Source of the DNA: Bradyrhizobium sp. CB1015 | Lineage (GTDB): Bacteria; Pseudomonadota; Alphaproteobacteria; Rhizobiales; Xanthobacteraceae | Direction of reading: 5' to 3' | Length of the DNA stretch: 64,000 nucleotides | Assembly: GCF_025200925.1 (NCBI RefSeq) | Contig: NZ_CP104174.1 | Location: 3,658,001-3,722,000, forward strand | Shown here: in pieces, positions 1 through 7,288 of the stretch | How positions within the stretch are numbered: position 1 is the first letter of the stretch | Layout: each line of letters opens with the position of its first letter | Notes under the pieces: generated by a model | What the model saw: only the letters and a program-made list of their open reading frames with translations | Told to the model about the DNA's origin: nothing | Databases searched by the model: none | Program-made: the position numbers and the translations under genes

Positions 1-1410
1 GGCAGCTACGAGGGCACCATCGTCTTCGAGGGCGAGGAGCGCCGCTTTCGCGACATCAACGATTCCGAGGCGCTGGGCATCATCATCATCCATCAGGAGC
101 TGGCGCTGATCCCGCTGATGTCGATTGCGGAGAACATCTTCCTGTCGCATCCGCCGTCGAAGCTAGGGGTGATCGACCGCGACGAGGTCTACCGGCGCAC
201 GCGCGAGCTGCTGGCGCAGGTCGGCCTGAAGGAATCGCCGGATACGCTGATCACCGATCTCGGCGTCGGCAAGCAGCAGCTGGTCGAGATCGCGAAGGCG
301 CTGTCCAAGCGGGTACGGATGCTGATCCTGGACGAGCCGACCGCGAGCCTCAACGAGGCCGACAGCGCCGCGCTGCTCGAACGCCTGATGGCGTTCCGCG
401 AGCAGGGCATTGGATCGATCCTGATCTCGCACAAGCTGAACGAGGTCGCCAAGGTCGCCGACCACATCACCGTGCTGCGCGACGGCCGCACGGTGGACAG
501 CATCGATTGCCACGCCGAGCCGATCCAGGAAGATCGCATCATCCGCAGCATGGTCAATCGCGATATGGCGCACCGTTTCCCGGAGCGCAACGTGAAGATC
601 GGCGAGCCCGTGCTCGACGTCGAGAACTGGTCGGTCTATCACCCCATCCATCCCGAGCGGCAGGTGATCAAGAATGTCAGTTTCGGCGTCAGGCGCGGCG
701 AGGTCGTGGGCATTGCCGGGCTGATGGGGGCAGGGCGCACCGAGTTCGCCATGAGCCTGTTCGGCCGCTCCTGGGGCACCAATATCAGCGGCATTATCCG
801 GCTCGAAGGCCGTGAGATCGCGCTGCCGAGCGTCGCCGCCGCGATCGATGCCGGTCTTGCCTACGTCACCGAGGACCGCAAGCAGCTCGGCCTGATCCTC
901 GCCGACGACGTCCGCAAGAACATCACGCTGGCGAGCCTCGACCAGGTCGCACCTAGCAGGGTGATCGACGACATCGCCGAGCTGAAGGTCGCCAGCGACT
1001 ACCGCAACCGGATGCGCATCCGTTGCTCCGACGTCTACCAGGAGACCGGCCAGCTCTCCGGCGGCAACCAGCAGAAGGTCGTGCTGTCGAAATGGCTGAT
1101 GACCGACCCCAAGGTCCTGATCCTGGACGAGCCGACAAGAGGTATCGACGTCGGTGCCAAATATGAGATTTACTGTATCATCAACGAGCTTGCGGAAGCC
1201 GGCCGTGGCGTCGTGGTGATCTCCTCGGAGATGCCAGAGCTGCTCGGCATCTGCGACCGCATCTGCGTCATGAACGACGGCGCCTTCGTCGGAGAGTTCA
1301 ACGGCTCAGAAGCGACACAGGAAAAGATCATGCGCGCCATCATGCGCAACGAACGAAGCATTGGGAACGCCGCGCCCGCGGCCGCGGAGATGGGAGGATC
1401 GCAGCCATGA
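1..1410 (+). CDS. gguA: Monosaccharide ABC transporter ATP-binding protein, GguA/MmsA type (5' partial)
   Basis: This is the cytoplasmic ATPase of a ribose/xylose-class sugar importer with two fused nucleotide-binding domains. The reading frame is open from base 1, so the N-terminus and the first Walker A lie outside the window; 469 residues are visible. In the first domain the Q-loop HQELALIP (visible residues 31-38) and Walker B MLILDEPTASL are clear. The second domain has the degenerate Walker A GLMGAGRTE usual in this family, the signature LSGGNQQK and Walker B VLILDEPTRGID. Its stop overlaps the next start as ATGA at 1407-1410, so translation with the permease is probably coupled. The class is certain; the GguA/MmsA subfamily rests on the partner permease and on recognition. 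The substrate (glucose, galactose, arabinose or xylose) is not shown by the sequence. Confidence 0.9.
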   Translation, partial: GSYEGTIVFEGEERRFRDINDSEALGIIIIHQELALIPLMSIAENIFLSHPPSKLGVIDRDEVYRRTRELLAQVGLKESPDTLITDLGVGKQQLVEIAKALSKRVRMLILDEPTASLNEADSAALLERLMAFREQGIGSILISHKLNEVAKVADHITVLRDGRTVDSIDCHAEPIQEDRIIRSMVNRDMAHRFPERNVKIGEPVLDVENWSVYHPIHPERQVIKNVSFGVRRGEVVGIAGLMGAGRTEFAMSLFGRSWGTNISGIIRLEGREIALPSVAAAIDAGLAYVTEDRKQLGLILADDVRKNITLASLDQVAPSRVIDDIAELKVASDYRNRMRIRCSDVYQETGQLSGGNQQKVVLSKWLMTDPKVLILDEPTRGIDVGAKYEIYCIINELAEAGRGVVVISSEMPELLGICDRICVMNDGAFVGEFNGSEATQEKIMRAIMRNERSIGNAAPAAAEMGGSQP

Positions 1411-2597
1411 CCGACAAGACGGTTTCGCTGCCCGAGGAGCGCCGGCACGGCAGCTTCATCAAGAACAACTTGCGCAATTACGGCATGTTGATGTCGCTGG
1501 TTGCGATCATGCTGTTCTTCCAGGTCGTGACCGGCGGCACCCTGCTGCAGCCGCTCAACCTCACGAACCTGGTGCTGCAGAACAGCTACATCGTCATCAT
1601 GGCGCTGGGCATGCTGCTCGTCATCGTCACCGGCCATATCGACCTCTCGGTCGGCTCCGTCGCGGGCTTCATCGGCGCCGTGGCGGCCTTGCTGATGGTG
1701 ACCTACAAGGTCGATTACACGCTCGCCTTCATCGCTTGCCTCGCGCTTGGCGCCGCCATCGGCGCGGCGCAGGGCTATTGGGTGGCTTATTTCAAGATCC
1801 CGTCCTTCATCGTGACGTTGGCGGGCATGCTTGTCTTCAAGGGCCTGGCGCTCGCGGTATTGCAGGGGCAGTCGCTCGGGCCGTTCCCGCAAACCTTCCA
1901 GAAGCTGTCCTCGGGTTTCATTCCGGAACTGCTGCCCGAAGCCGGCACGCTGCATCCGACGTCTATGCTGATCGGCGCCGTACTGGCGCTCGGGCTCGTC
2001 TATGCCAGTGCCAAGGGAAGGTCGCGCGAGCAGTCGCACGGCATCGAGGTCGAGCCCTATGCGTTCTTCCTCGGCAAGAGCATCTTGCTCGCCTTTGCCG
2101 TGCTCTATTTCACCTATCTGATCGCCTCGCATCGCGGTCTGCCCAACGTGCTGGTGATCATGACCGCGCTGATTGCGCTCTACGGCTTCGTCACTCGCCG
2201 CACCGTGATCGGCCGGCACATCTACGCCGTCGGCGGTAACGCCAAGGCGGCGAGCCTGTCGGGCATCAAGACGGAGCGGCTGACCTTTCTCACCTTCGTC
2301 AACATGGGCGTGCTCGCCGCGCTTGCCGGCCTCGTCTTCGCCGCGCGGCTCAACACGGCAACTCCGAAGGCCGGCCTCGGCTTCGAGCTCGACGTCATTG
2401 CCGCCTGCTTCATCGGCGGCGCCTCGGCCTATGGCGGCGTCGGGCGGGTCGGCGGTGCCGTGGTCGGAGCCATGATCATGGGCGTGATGAACAACGGCAT
2501 GTCCATCCTCGGCATCGGCATCGACTATCAGCAGGTGATCAAGGGCCTGGTGCTGCTGGGCGCGGTGTGCATCGACGTGTACAATCAGCGGAGATAG
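1407..2597 (+). CDS. gguB: Monosaccharide ABC transporter permease, GguB/MmsB type
   Basis: A 396-residue inner-membrane permease of the BPD_transp_2 (RbsC/XylH) family with many hydrophobic helices. The family-typical segment VTGHIDLSVGSVAGF lies near residue 75, and a glycine-rich segment around residues 340-360 (GGASAYGGVGRVGG) is typical of sugar permeases. It would form the channel of the importer energised by the upstream ATPase. The start lies in a 4-base ATGA overlap with that gene, with GGGAGG at 1392-1397 as ribosome binding site. No binding-protein gene follows; in such operons it is usually upstream, outside this window. A hairpin at 2618-2649 follows the stop. Confidence 0.9.
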   Translation: MTDKTVSLPEERRHGSFIKNNLRNYGMLMSLVAIMLFFQVVTGGTLLQPLNLTNLVLQNSYIVIMALGMLLVIVTGHIDLSVGSVAGFIGAVAALLMVTYKVDYTLAFIACLALGAAIGAAQGYWVAYFKIPSFIVTLAGMLVFKGLALAVLQGQSLGPFPQTFQKLSSGFIPELLPEAGTLHPTSMLIGAVLALGLVYASAKGRSREQSHGIEVEPYAFFLGKSILLAFAVLYFTYLIASHRGLPNVLVIMTALIALYGFVTRRTVIGRHIYAVGGNAKAASLSGIKTERLTFLTFVNMGVLAALAGLVFAARLNTATPKAGLGFELDVIAACFIGGASAYGGVGRVGGAVVGAMIMGVMNNGMSILGIGIDYQQVIKGLVLLGAVCIDVYNQRR

Positions 2598-2617
2598 CCG
2601 CATCGACGGTCCTGCAG

Positions 2618-2649
2618 GGTGGGCAAAGGCGCAACGCGCCGTGCCCACC
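2618..2649. repeat. Nested inverted repeat after gguB, possible terminator
   Basis: GGTGGGC at 2618-2624 pairs with GCCCACC at 2643-2649, and inside it GGCGC at 2628-2632 pairs with GCGCC at 2636-2640. It lies 20 bases after the gguB stop. There is no T-tract, so termination is only inferred. I recognise this GGTGGGC...GCCCACC form as a dispersed element of bradyrhizobial genomes. Confidence 0.55.
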
Positions 2650-2735
2650 ATTTTCAACGACGCCGGTGGAAGGGCTGAGCGCGCGATCGCCCCGTGAGCC
2701 ATGCGAGCGTTCGGCCTCTTGCGCCGCACTCATCC

Positions 2736-3161
2736 TCAGGATTGCATCACCGGAACCAGCCCGTAGCGCAGCATCGTTTCCTTCACTTTGGCCGGATCAG
2801 GCGAGCCGGCCGATAGCAGACCCGCCATGTCCCTGAAGTATTGTGGGCCGAGTACGCCGGGGCTGAGGATGCACAGGCACGTCGCCGGTCGCGGCGAACG
2901 GTTGATGAAGCCGTGCACCACGCCGCGCTTGATGAACAGGCTTTCGCCCGGCGCGACGTCGATGTCCTTTGCTTCGATCCGCCAGGTCGAGATGCCGCTG
3001 AGTCCATAGATCGTCTCGTCCCAGCCATCGTGATAATGCGGAATCGGCATGCGCGCGTTCGGCTGCAATGTCATCTCGAACAGATCGAGGCTGCCGGCGG
3101 TGTCATCCTTGCTCTGTAGGAATGTCAGCTGCAGCGCGCCAAGGTTGATGATCTCAGGCAT
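2736..3161 (-). CDS. Cupin-domain protein
   Basis: A 141-residue small beta-barrel protein with a cupin_2 fold. Motif 1 is visible as HYHDGWDETIYGLSG, supplying the likely His/His/Glu metal ligands. Motif 2 appears as GESLFIKRGVVHGFIN, supplying the last His. Cupins bind a divalent metal or a small ligand; no substrate can be read here. I start at the ATG giving MPEIINLG. The frame stays open to a TTG at 3218, which would add 19 residues with no better ribosome site. It is transcribed towards gguB and stands alone, separate from the nor genes. Function unknown beyond the fold. Confidence 0.7.
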   Translation of the reverse strand: MPEIINLGALQLTFLQSKDDTAGSLDLFEMTLQPNARMPIPHYHDGWDETIYGLSGISTWRIEAKDIDVAPGESLFIKRGVVHGFINRSPRPATCLCILSPGVLGPQYFRDMAGLLSAGSPDPAKVKETMLRYGLVPVMQS

Positions 3162-3315
3162 GGCCAACTCATCCAGTCGTGTGGAGTGCAATACTAGCGC
3201 ACGACGCAAGGAAGCCAAGACCGGGGAATGGAACTGTCTGAGACCATAAACAGCAGGTGCCTCCTGCTGTGCAGCGTCGCAACGGTACCCTGCATTGCGC
3301 TCGAGGCGCGGGCCG

Positions 3316-3486
3316 CTACTGCGTCGTGAACAGTACCGTCGCGATCGCGACGGAGAGGCTCACCGCCGAAACGGTCGCAACCGTCGACAGCACCCCCATG
3401 CGCCTGAGCGCGATGGCAAAGCCGATGATGATGGGGGTCGCGGTCATCAGCCCGATTTGTGCATCACTCATGTGATCGTTCGCCAT
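3316..3486 (-). CDS. Possible small membrane protein
   Basis: A possible 56-residue protein with two hydrophobic stretches (GLMTATPIIIGFAIAL and VATVSAVSLSVAIATVLF) divided by an Arg-Arg turn, which would give two membrane helices. The frame runs further upstream, but that part is arginine/proline-rich and looks non-coding. I therefore start at MANDH, with MSDAQ five codons on as the alternative. The ribosome site is weak (AGGG about ten bases upstream). It is divergent from norE, with the Fnr-type palindrome at 3573-3586 between them, so it may belong to the denitrification regulon. That link is inference, and the gene itself is uncertain. Confidence 0.4.
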   Translation of the reverse strand: MANDHMSDAQIGLMTATPIIIGFAIALRRMGVLSTVATVSAVSLSVAIATVLFTTQ

Positions 3487-3572
3487 TCCTGGGAACCCTG
3501 GGCCGGTTCGTACCGCGATCCGGCCGGCCGGACGTTGCGTTGGCGCAAACAAGCGCTCTGGCGATCCCCAGT

Positions 3573-3586
3573 TTGTCCGGCGACAA
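3573..3586. promoter_or_regulatory. Fnr/NnrR-type palindrome upstream of norE
   Basis: TTGTC-CGGC-GACAA is a perfect inverted repeat of the TTG-N8-CAA form bound by Crp/Fnr-family regulators (Fnr, FixK, NnrR). It extends to TTTGTC/GACAAA at 3572-3587. It is centred about 62 bases upstream of the norE start, a plausible activator position for a low-oxygen or NO response. Which regulator binds is not shown. Confidence 0.6.
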
Positions 3587-3641
3587 ATTCGGAACCGGGA
3601 TGCCGGGCTAAGTCTGGCCGGTGTCCTGATCCGGAAAGACG

Positions 3642-4217
3642 ATGTCAACGGCCGAGTGCGAACAACAGGAAACCGGCTGGGGAATTCTGCAAGATCTTCC
3701 CGGCGATCCCATGATCTGGGTGCTGATCTTCAGCGAGCTTGTCGCCTTCGGCCTGTTCCTCGGCGCCTTCTCGGTCGCTCGCGCGATCCACCCGGCTGTG
3801 TTCGCGGCCGGGCAGGCCGCTCTCGTTTCGAATCTCGCAGGCCTCAACACCGTCGTGCTGGTGACCAGCGGCTGGGCGGCGGCACGAGCGACGAAGGCTG
3901 CGCGCGCCGGAGAACGGCAGGTGGCGCGATCCTGGATTGTCGGCGCCATCGCGCTCGGCGGCCTCTTCATCGCGATCAAGCTTGCCGAATATGCCGAAGA
4001 AATCGGACGCGGGGTCGGGCTCGAAACCAGCCCGTTCTTCACGCTCTACTTCCTGCTGACCGGCTTTCATCTTCTGCATGTCGGCCTCGGCATCGTCATT
4101 CTCGCCGTGGTCTGCCGCCGCGCCGAAATATCAGGCGTCGAGACGGGAACGGCCTTCTGGCACATGGTCGATCTGGCCTGGATCGTCATGTTTCCCATTC
4201 TCTATCAGGTGAGATGA
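3642..4217 (+). CDS. norE: NorE, cytochrome c oxidase subunit III-like protein of nitric oxide reduction
   Basis: A 191-residue membrane protein of the heme-copper oxidase subunit III family with about five hydrophobic helices. The family pattern GDPMIWVLIFSELVAFG begins near residue 21, and a C-terminal stretch FWHMVDLAWIVMFPILY is typical. NorE is not a subunit of purified NO reductase but supports its activity in denitrifiers. Here it precedes norF, norC, norB, norQ and norD, whereas in Paracoccus norEF follow norCBQD. The start at 3642 gives MSTAECEQQE. The stop overlaps the norF start as ATGA, so the two are probably translated together. Confidence 0.88.
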   Translation: MSTAECEQQETGWGILQDLPGDPMIWVLIFSELVAFGLFLGAFSVARAIHPAVFAAGQAALVSNLAGLNTVVLVTSGWAAARATKAARAGERQVARSWIVGAIALGGLFIAIKLAEYAEEIGRGVGLETSPFFTLYFLLTGFHLLHVGLGIVILAVVCRRAEISGVETGTAFWHMVDLAWIVMFPILYQVR

Positions 4218-4480
4218 CGATGCCGGATCGCATCGATATCACCTGGATCGTGCTGATCGGCCTCGCGCTCGCTACCGTCCTTCTGCCACCGCTGATGCCG
4301 CGGGCGCTGCTCGGCAATGCGCTGCTGCTCGCCTTCGCCGCGCTCAAGGGGCATCGCATCGCGCTCGACTTCATGGATCTTCGTGCCGTGCCCGCGCTCT
4401 GGCGCGGTCTCGTCGTGAGCTGGATCCTAATCGTGCTGCTACTTGCCTGGCTTGCCTCGGCGGTCGTCGCCCTGATCTGA
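4214..4480 (+). CDS. norF: NorF-like small membrane protein (subunit IV family)
   Basis: An 88-residue protein starting MTMPDRIDITW with three hydrophobic stretches (residues about 9-28, 30-45 and 65-87). This resembles cytochrome c oxidase subunit IV/NorF proteins. The start is the ATG in the ATGA overlap with norE; the same frame is open far upstream, but that part is a shadow of norE. Together with NorE it is thought to assist NO reductase assembly or activity. Identification rests on size, topology and position, since NorF proteins are poorly conserved. Confidence 0.78.
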   Translation: MTMPDRIDITWIVLIGLALATVLLPPLMPRALLGNALLLAFAALKGHRIALDFMDLRAVPALWRGLVVSWILIVLLLAWLASAVVALI

Positions 4481-4488
4481 CGCGCTCA

Positions 4489-4502
4489 TTGCGCCCTGAC
4501 AA
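4489..4502. promoter_or_regulatory. Fnr/NnrR-type box upstream of norC
   Basis: TTGCG-CCCT-GACAA fits the TTG-N8-CAA half-site pair of Crp/Fnr-family regulators. It is centred about 82 bases before the norC start, in the 96-base gap after norF. It implies that norCBQD have their own low-oxygen/NO-responsive promoter in addition to the one before norE. In bradyrhizobia NnrR and FixK2 are the known regulators of this operon. Confidence 0.65.
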
Positions 4503-4576
4503 AGAACGTGCCGGGCAAAACGGCAATAAATCACACCATCGCATGTCTTCAGGAATCAAACCGGAAAGGATTGGCA

Positions 4577-5029
4577 ATGGCTGAACGCCTGACCAAGTCG
4601 GCCGCTCGGAACGTCTTCTACGGCGGCTCGGCCTTCTTCTTCGCGATCTTCATAGGGCTGACAGCGCACAGCCATTACTACATGGCCACGACCTCCACGG
4701 ACGCGACGATGCTGACGTCGTCGGTCGCCCGCGGCAAGCACGTCTGGGAAAAGAACTCCTGCATCAACTGCCACACGCTGCTGGGTGAGGGCGCCTATTT
4801 CGCCCCTGAGGTCGGCAATGTCTGGGATCGCTGGGGCGGCAACGAGGACCCGGCCGCCGCCCGCGAGACGCTGAAGGCCTGGATGCAGTCGCAGCCCTCG
4901 GGCGCGTCGGGCCGGCGGCAGATGCCGCAGTTCAACCTGACCGACCAGGAACTCGACGATCTCGCCGACTTCCTGCAGTGGACCAGCAAGATCAAGCGGC
5001 AGGAATGGCCGCCGAACAAGGCCGGCTGA
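4577..5029 (+). CDS. norC: Nitric oxide reductase subunit C (cytochrome c)
   Basis: A 150-residue membrane-anchored cytochrome c that passes electrons to NorB. One N-terminal membrane helix (about residues 13-30) holds a periplasmic domain with the heme c site C62-I-N-C65-H66. The likely axial Met is M116, in RQMPQF. The start MAERLTKSAARN is chosen because GGAAAGG lies about eight bases upstream; the longer frame from 4508 lacks support. Size and motif spacing match the family. It is the first gene after the Fnr-type box at 4489-4502. Confidence 0.96.
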   Translation: MAERLTKSAARNVFYGGSAFFFAIFIGLTAHSHYYMATTSTDATMLTSSVARGKHVWEKNSCINCHTLLGEGAYFAPEVGNVWDRWGGNEDPAAARETLKAWMQSQPSGASGRRQMPQFNLTDQELDDLADFLQWTSKIKRQEWPPNKAG

Positions 5030-5063
5030 GCGCCTTCCTCTTTCCAGACAGAGAGAACCCAAG

Positions 5064-6410
5064 ATGAAATATCAAACCCAGAAAGTCGCGATGCTGTATT
5101 TCTACGGCGCGCTGACGCTGTTCCTGGCCCAGGTCCTGTTCGGCCTTGTCGCCGGAACCATCTACGTCCTGCCCAACACGCTGTCGACGCTCCTGCCGTT
5201 CAACATCGTCAGGATGATCCACACCAACGCGCTGATCGTGTGGTCGCTGATCGGCTTCATGGGCGCGACCTACTTCCTGCTCCCTGAGGAAACCGAGACC
5301 GAGCTCTACAGCCCGCTGCTCGCCAAGATCCAGTTCTGGATGTTCTTCGGCGCGGCCGGCGTCGCCGTGGTCGGCTATCTCTTCCACTACCACGAGGGCC
5401 GCGAATTTCTCGAACAGCCCTTCATCATCAAGGTCGGCATCGTCGTCGTCTGCCTGATGTTCCTGTTCAACGTCACCATGACGGCGCTGAAGGGCCGCAA
5501 GACCACCATCACCAATATCCTGTTGTTCGGGCTGTGGGGCGTTGCGATCTTCTTCCTGTTCGCCTTCTACAACCCGGCCAACGTCGCGGTCGACAAGATG
5601 TACTGGTGGTACGTCGTCCATCTCTGGGTCGAGGGCGTCTGGGAGCTGATCATGGCCTCCGTGCTCGCCTATCTCATGATCAAGCTCAACGGCATCGACC
5701 GCGAGGTCGTCGAGAAGTGGCTCTACGTCATCATTGGGCTGGCGCTGTTCTCGGGCATTCTCGGCACCGGTCACCATTTCTACTGGATCGGCGCGCCCGG
5801 CTACTGGCAGTGGATCGGATCGCTGTTCTCCACGCTGGAGGTCGCACCGTTCTTCACCATGGTGATCTTCACCGTGCAGATGACCTGGAAGGCCGGCCGC
5901 AAGCACCCGAACCGCGCTGCGCTGTTGTGGTCGGTCGGCTGCTCGGTGATGGCGTTCTTAGGGGCCGGCGTCTGGGGCTTCCTGCACACGCTGTCCTCGG
6001 TGAACTACTACACCCACGGCACACAGGTCACCGCCGCGCACGGCCATCTCGCGTTCTTCGGCGCCTATGTGATGCTCAATCTGTCCGTCATGGCCTACGC
6101 GATCCCGCAGATCAGGGGACGGGCGCCCTATAACCAGTGGCTCTCCATGGCGAGCTTCTGGATCATGTGCACGGCGATGATGGTGATGACCTTCGCGCTG
6201 ACCTTCGCAGGCGTGGTCCAGGTCCATCTCCAGCGCGTGCTCGGCCAGGGCTACATGGACGTGCAGGACCAGCTCGCAATGTTCTACTGGGTCCGGCTCG
6301 GCTCCGGCGTGTTCGTCGCGATCTCCGCGCTGATGTTCGTGTGGGCCGTGCTGGTGCCCGGTCGCGCCAGGCAGCCCGTCATCCCCGGCGCGTTGCAGCC
6401 GGCCGAATGA
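5064..6410 (+). CDS. norB: Nitric oxide reductase subunit B (catalytic, cNOR type)
   Basis: A 448-residue integral membrane protein with about twelve helices that reduces two NO to N2O at a heme b3/FeB centre. The expected ligands are visible: H53 and H328 for heme b, H326 for heme b3, and H186, H237 and H238 for FeB. The conserved glutamate E190 sits four residues after H186, as in Pseudomonas NorB. There is no fused quinol-oxidase N-terminal extension, so this is the cytochrome c-dependent form that works with NorC. GAGAGAA at 5050-5056 precedes the start by about eight bases. Confidence 0.97.
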   Translation: MKYQTQKVAMLYFYGALTLFLAQVLFGLVAGTIYVLPNTLSTLLPFNIVRMIHTNALIVWSLIGFMGATYFLLPEETETELYSPLLAKIQFWMFFGAAGVAVVGYLFHYHEGREFLEQPFIIKVGIVVVCLMFLFNVTMTALKGRKTTITNILLFGLWGVAIFFLFAFYNPANVAVDKMYWWYVVHLWVEGVWELIMASVLAYLMIKLNGIDREVVEKWLYVIIGLALFSGILGTGHHFYWIGAPGYWQWIGSLFSTLEVAPFFTMVIFTVQMTWKAGRKHPNRAALLWSVGCSVMAFLGAGVWGFLHTLSSVNYYTHGTQVTAAHGHLAFFGAYVMLNLSVMAYAIPQIRGRAPYNQWLSMASFWIMCTAMMVMTFALTFAGVVQVHLQRVLGQGYMDVQDQLAMFYWVRLGSGVFVAISALMFVWAVLVPGRARQPVIPGALQPAE

Positions 6411-6471
6411 GCGTTAAGGCGGCCTCGGTTCGCCGCGGCCGCCGTCTCAATGTGAATTGCGGAGAATGATC

Positions 6472-7278
6472 ATGAAAGCTGCCCTTCACGCCGTCACCGC
6501 GCCAGCGCTGCCGGCCTATGTCGCCAGCGGCAATGAATGCGCGCTGTTCGAGCACGCCTGGCGGCACCAGCTGCCGGTCCTGCTGAAGGGACCGACTGGC
6601 TGCGGCAAGACGCGCTTCGTCGCGCATATGGCGGCGCGGCTCGGATTGCCGCTGCACACCGTCGCCTGCCACGACGATCTCACCGCGGCCGACCTCACCG
6701 GCCGTTATCTGCTCCGTGGCGGCGACACCCTATGGAGCGACGGCCCGTTGACGCGGGCGGTGCGCGAGGGCGGCATCTGCTATCTCGATGAGGTCGTGGA
6801 GGCGCGCAAGGACGTCACCGTCGTGCTGCATCCCCTGACCGACGATCGTCGCATCCTGCCTCTGGAACGCACGGGGGAGGAACTCGCCGCGCCGAACAGC
6901 TTCATGCTCGTGGTCTCCTACAACCCCGGTTACCAGACGCTGCTGAAGGCGCTCAAGCCGTCGACGCGCCAGCGCTTCGTCGCCATCGAGTTCGGCTTTC
7001 TGCCGCCAGAGCAGGAGATTGCGGTGGTCGCCGCCGAGAGCGGATTGTCGCCGGATTGCGTGCGGCCGCTGGTCGCGCTCGCCGGCCGGCTGCGCGCACT
7101 GAAGGGCCACGACCTGGAGGAGGGTGTCTCGACCCGGCTCGTGGTCTATTGCGCGACCCTGATTGCGGCCGGCATGCCGATTGCGGATGCCGTGCTCGCC
7201 GGCATGATCGAGCCAGTGACCGACGATGCCGACGTCAAGGCGGCGCTGCTCGACGTCGCACGCGCCGTGATCGGCTGA
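6472..7278 (+). CDS. norQ: NorQ, MoxR-type AAA+ ATPase for NO reductase activation
   Basis: A 268-residue cytoplasmic AAA+ protein of the MoxR/CbbQ/NorQ class. Walker A is GPTGCGKT at residues 40-47 and Walker B ends in D106-E107 (ICYLDE). NorQ works with NorD to insert the non-heme iron and activate NorBC. The start at 6472 (MKAALHAV) has GCGGAG about seven bases upstream; an in-frame ATG at 6466 would add two residues. It sits between norB and norD with 61- and 10-base gaps. Length is normal for the family. Confidence 0.94.
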   Translation: MKAALHAVTAPALPAYVASGNECALFEHAWRHQLPVLLKGPTGCGKTRFVAHMAARLGLPLHTVACHDDLTAADLTGRYLLRGGDTLWSDGPLTRAVREGGICYLDEVVEARKDVTVVLHPLTDDRRILPLERTGEELAAPNSFMLVVSYNPGYQTLLKALKPSTRQRFVAIEFGFLPPEQEIAVVAAESGLSPDCVRPLVALAGRLRALKGHDLEEGVSTRLVVYCATLIAAGMPIADAVLAGMIEPVTDDADVKAALLDVARAVIG

Positions 7279-7288
7279 GGCGGCTCCG

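Noticed and set aside
1170..2729. A 519-codon minus-strand frame across gguA-gguB
   Set aside because: Shadow frame in GC-rich DNA opposite two well-recognised transporter genes; no ribosome site or domain.
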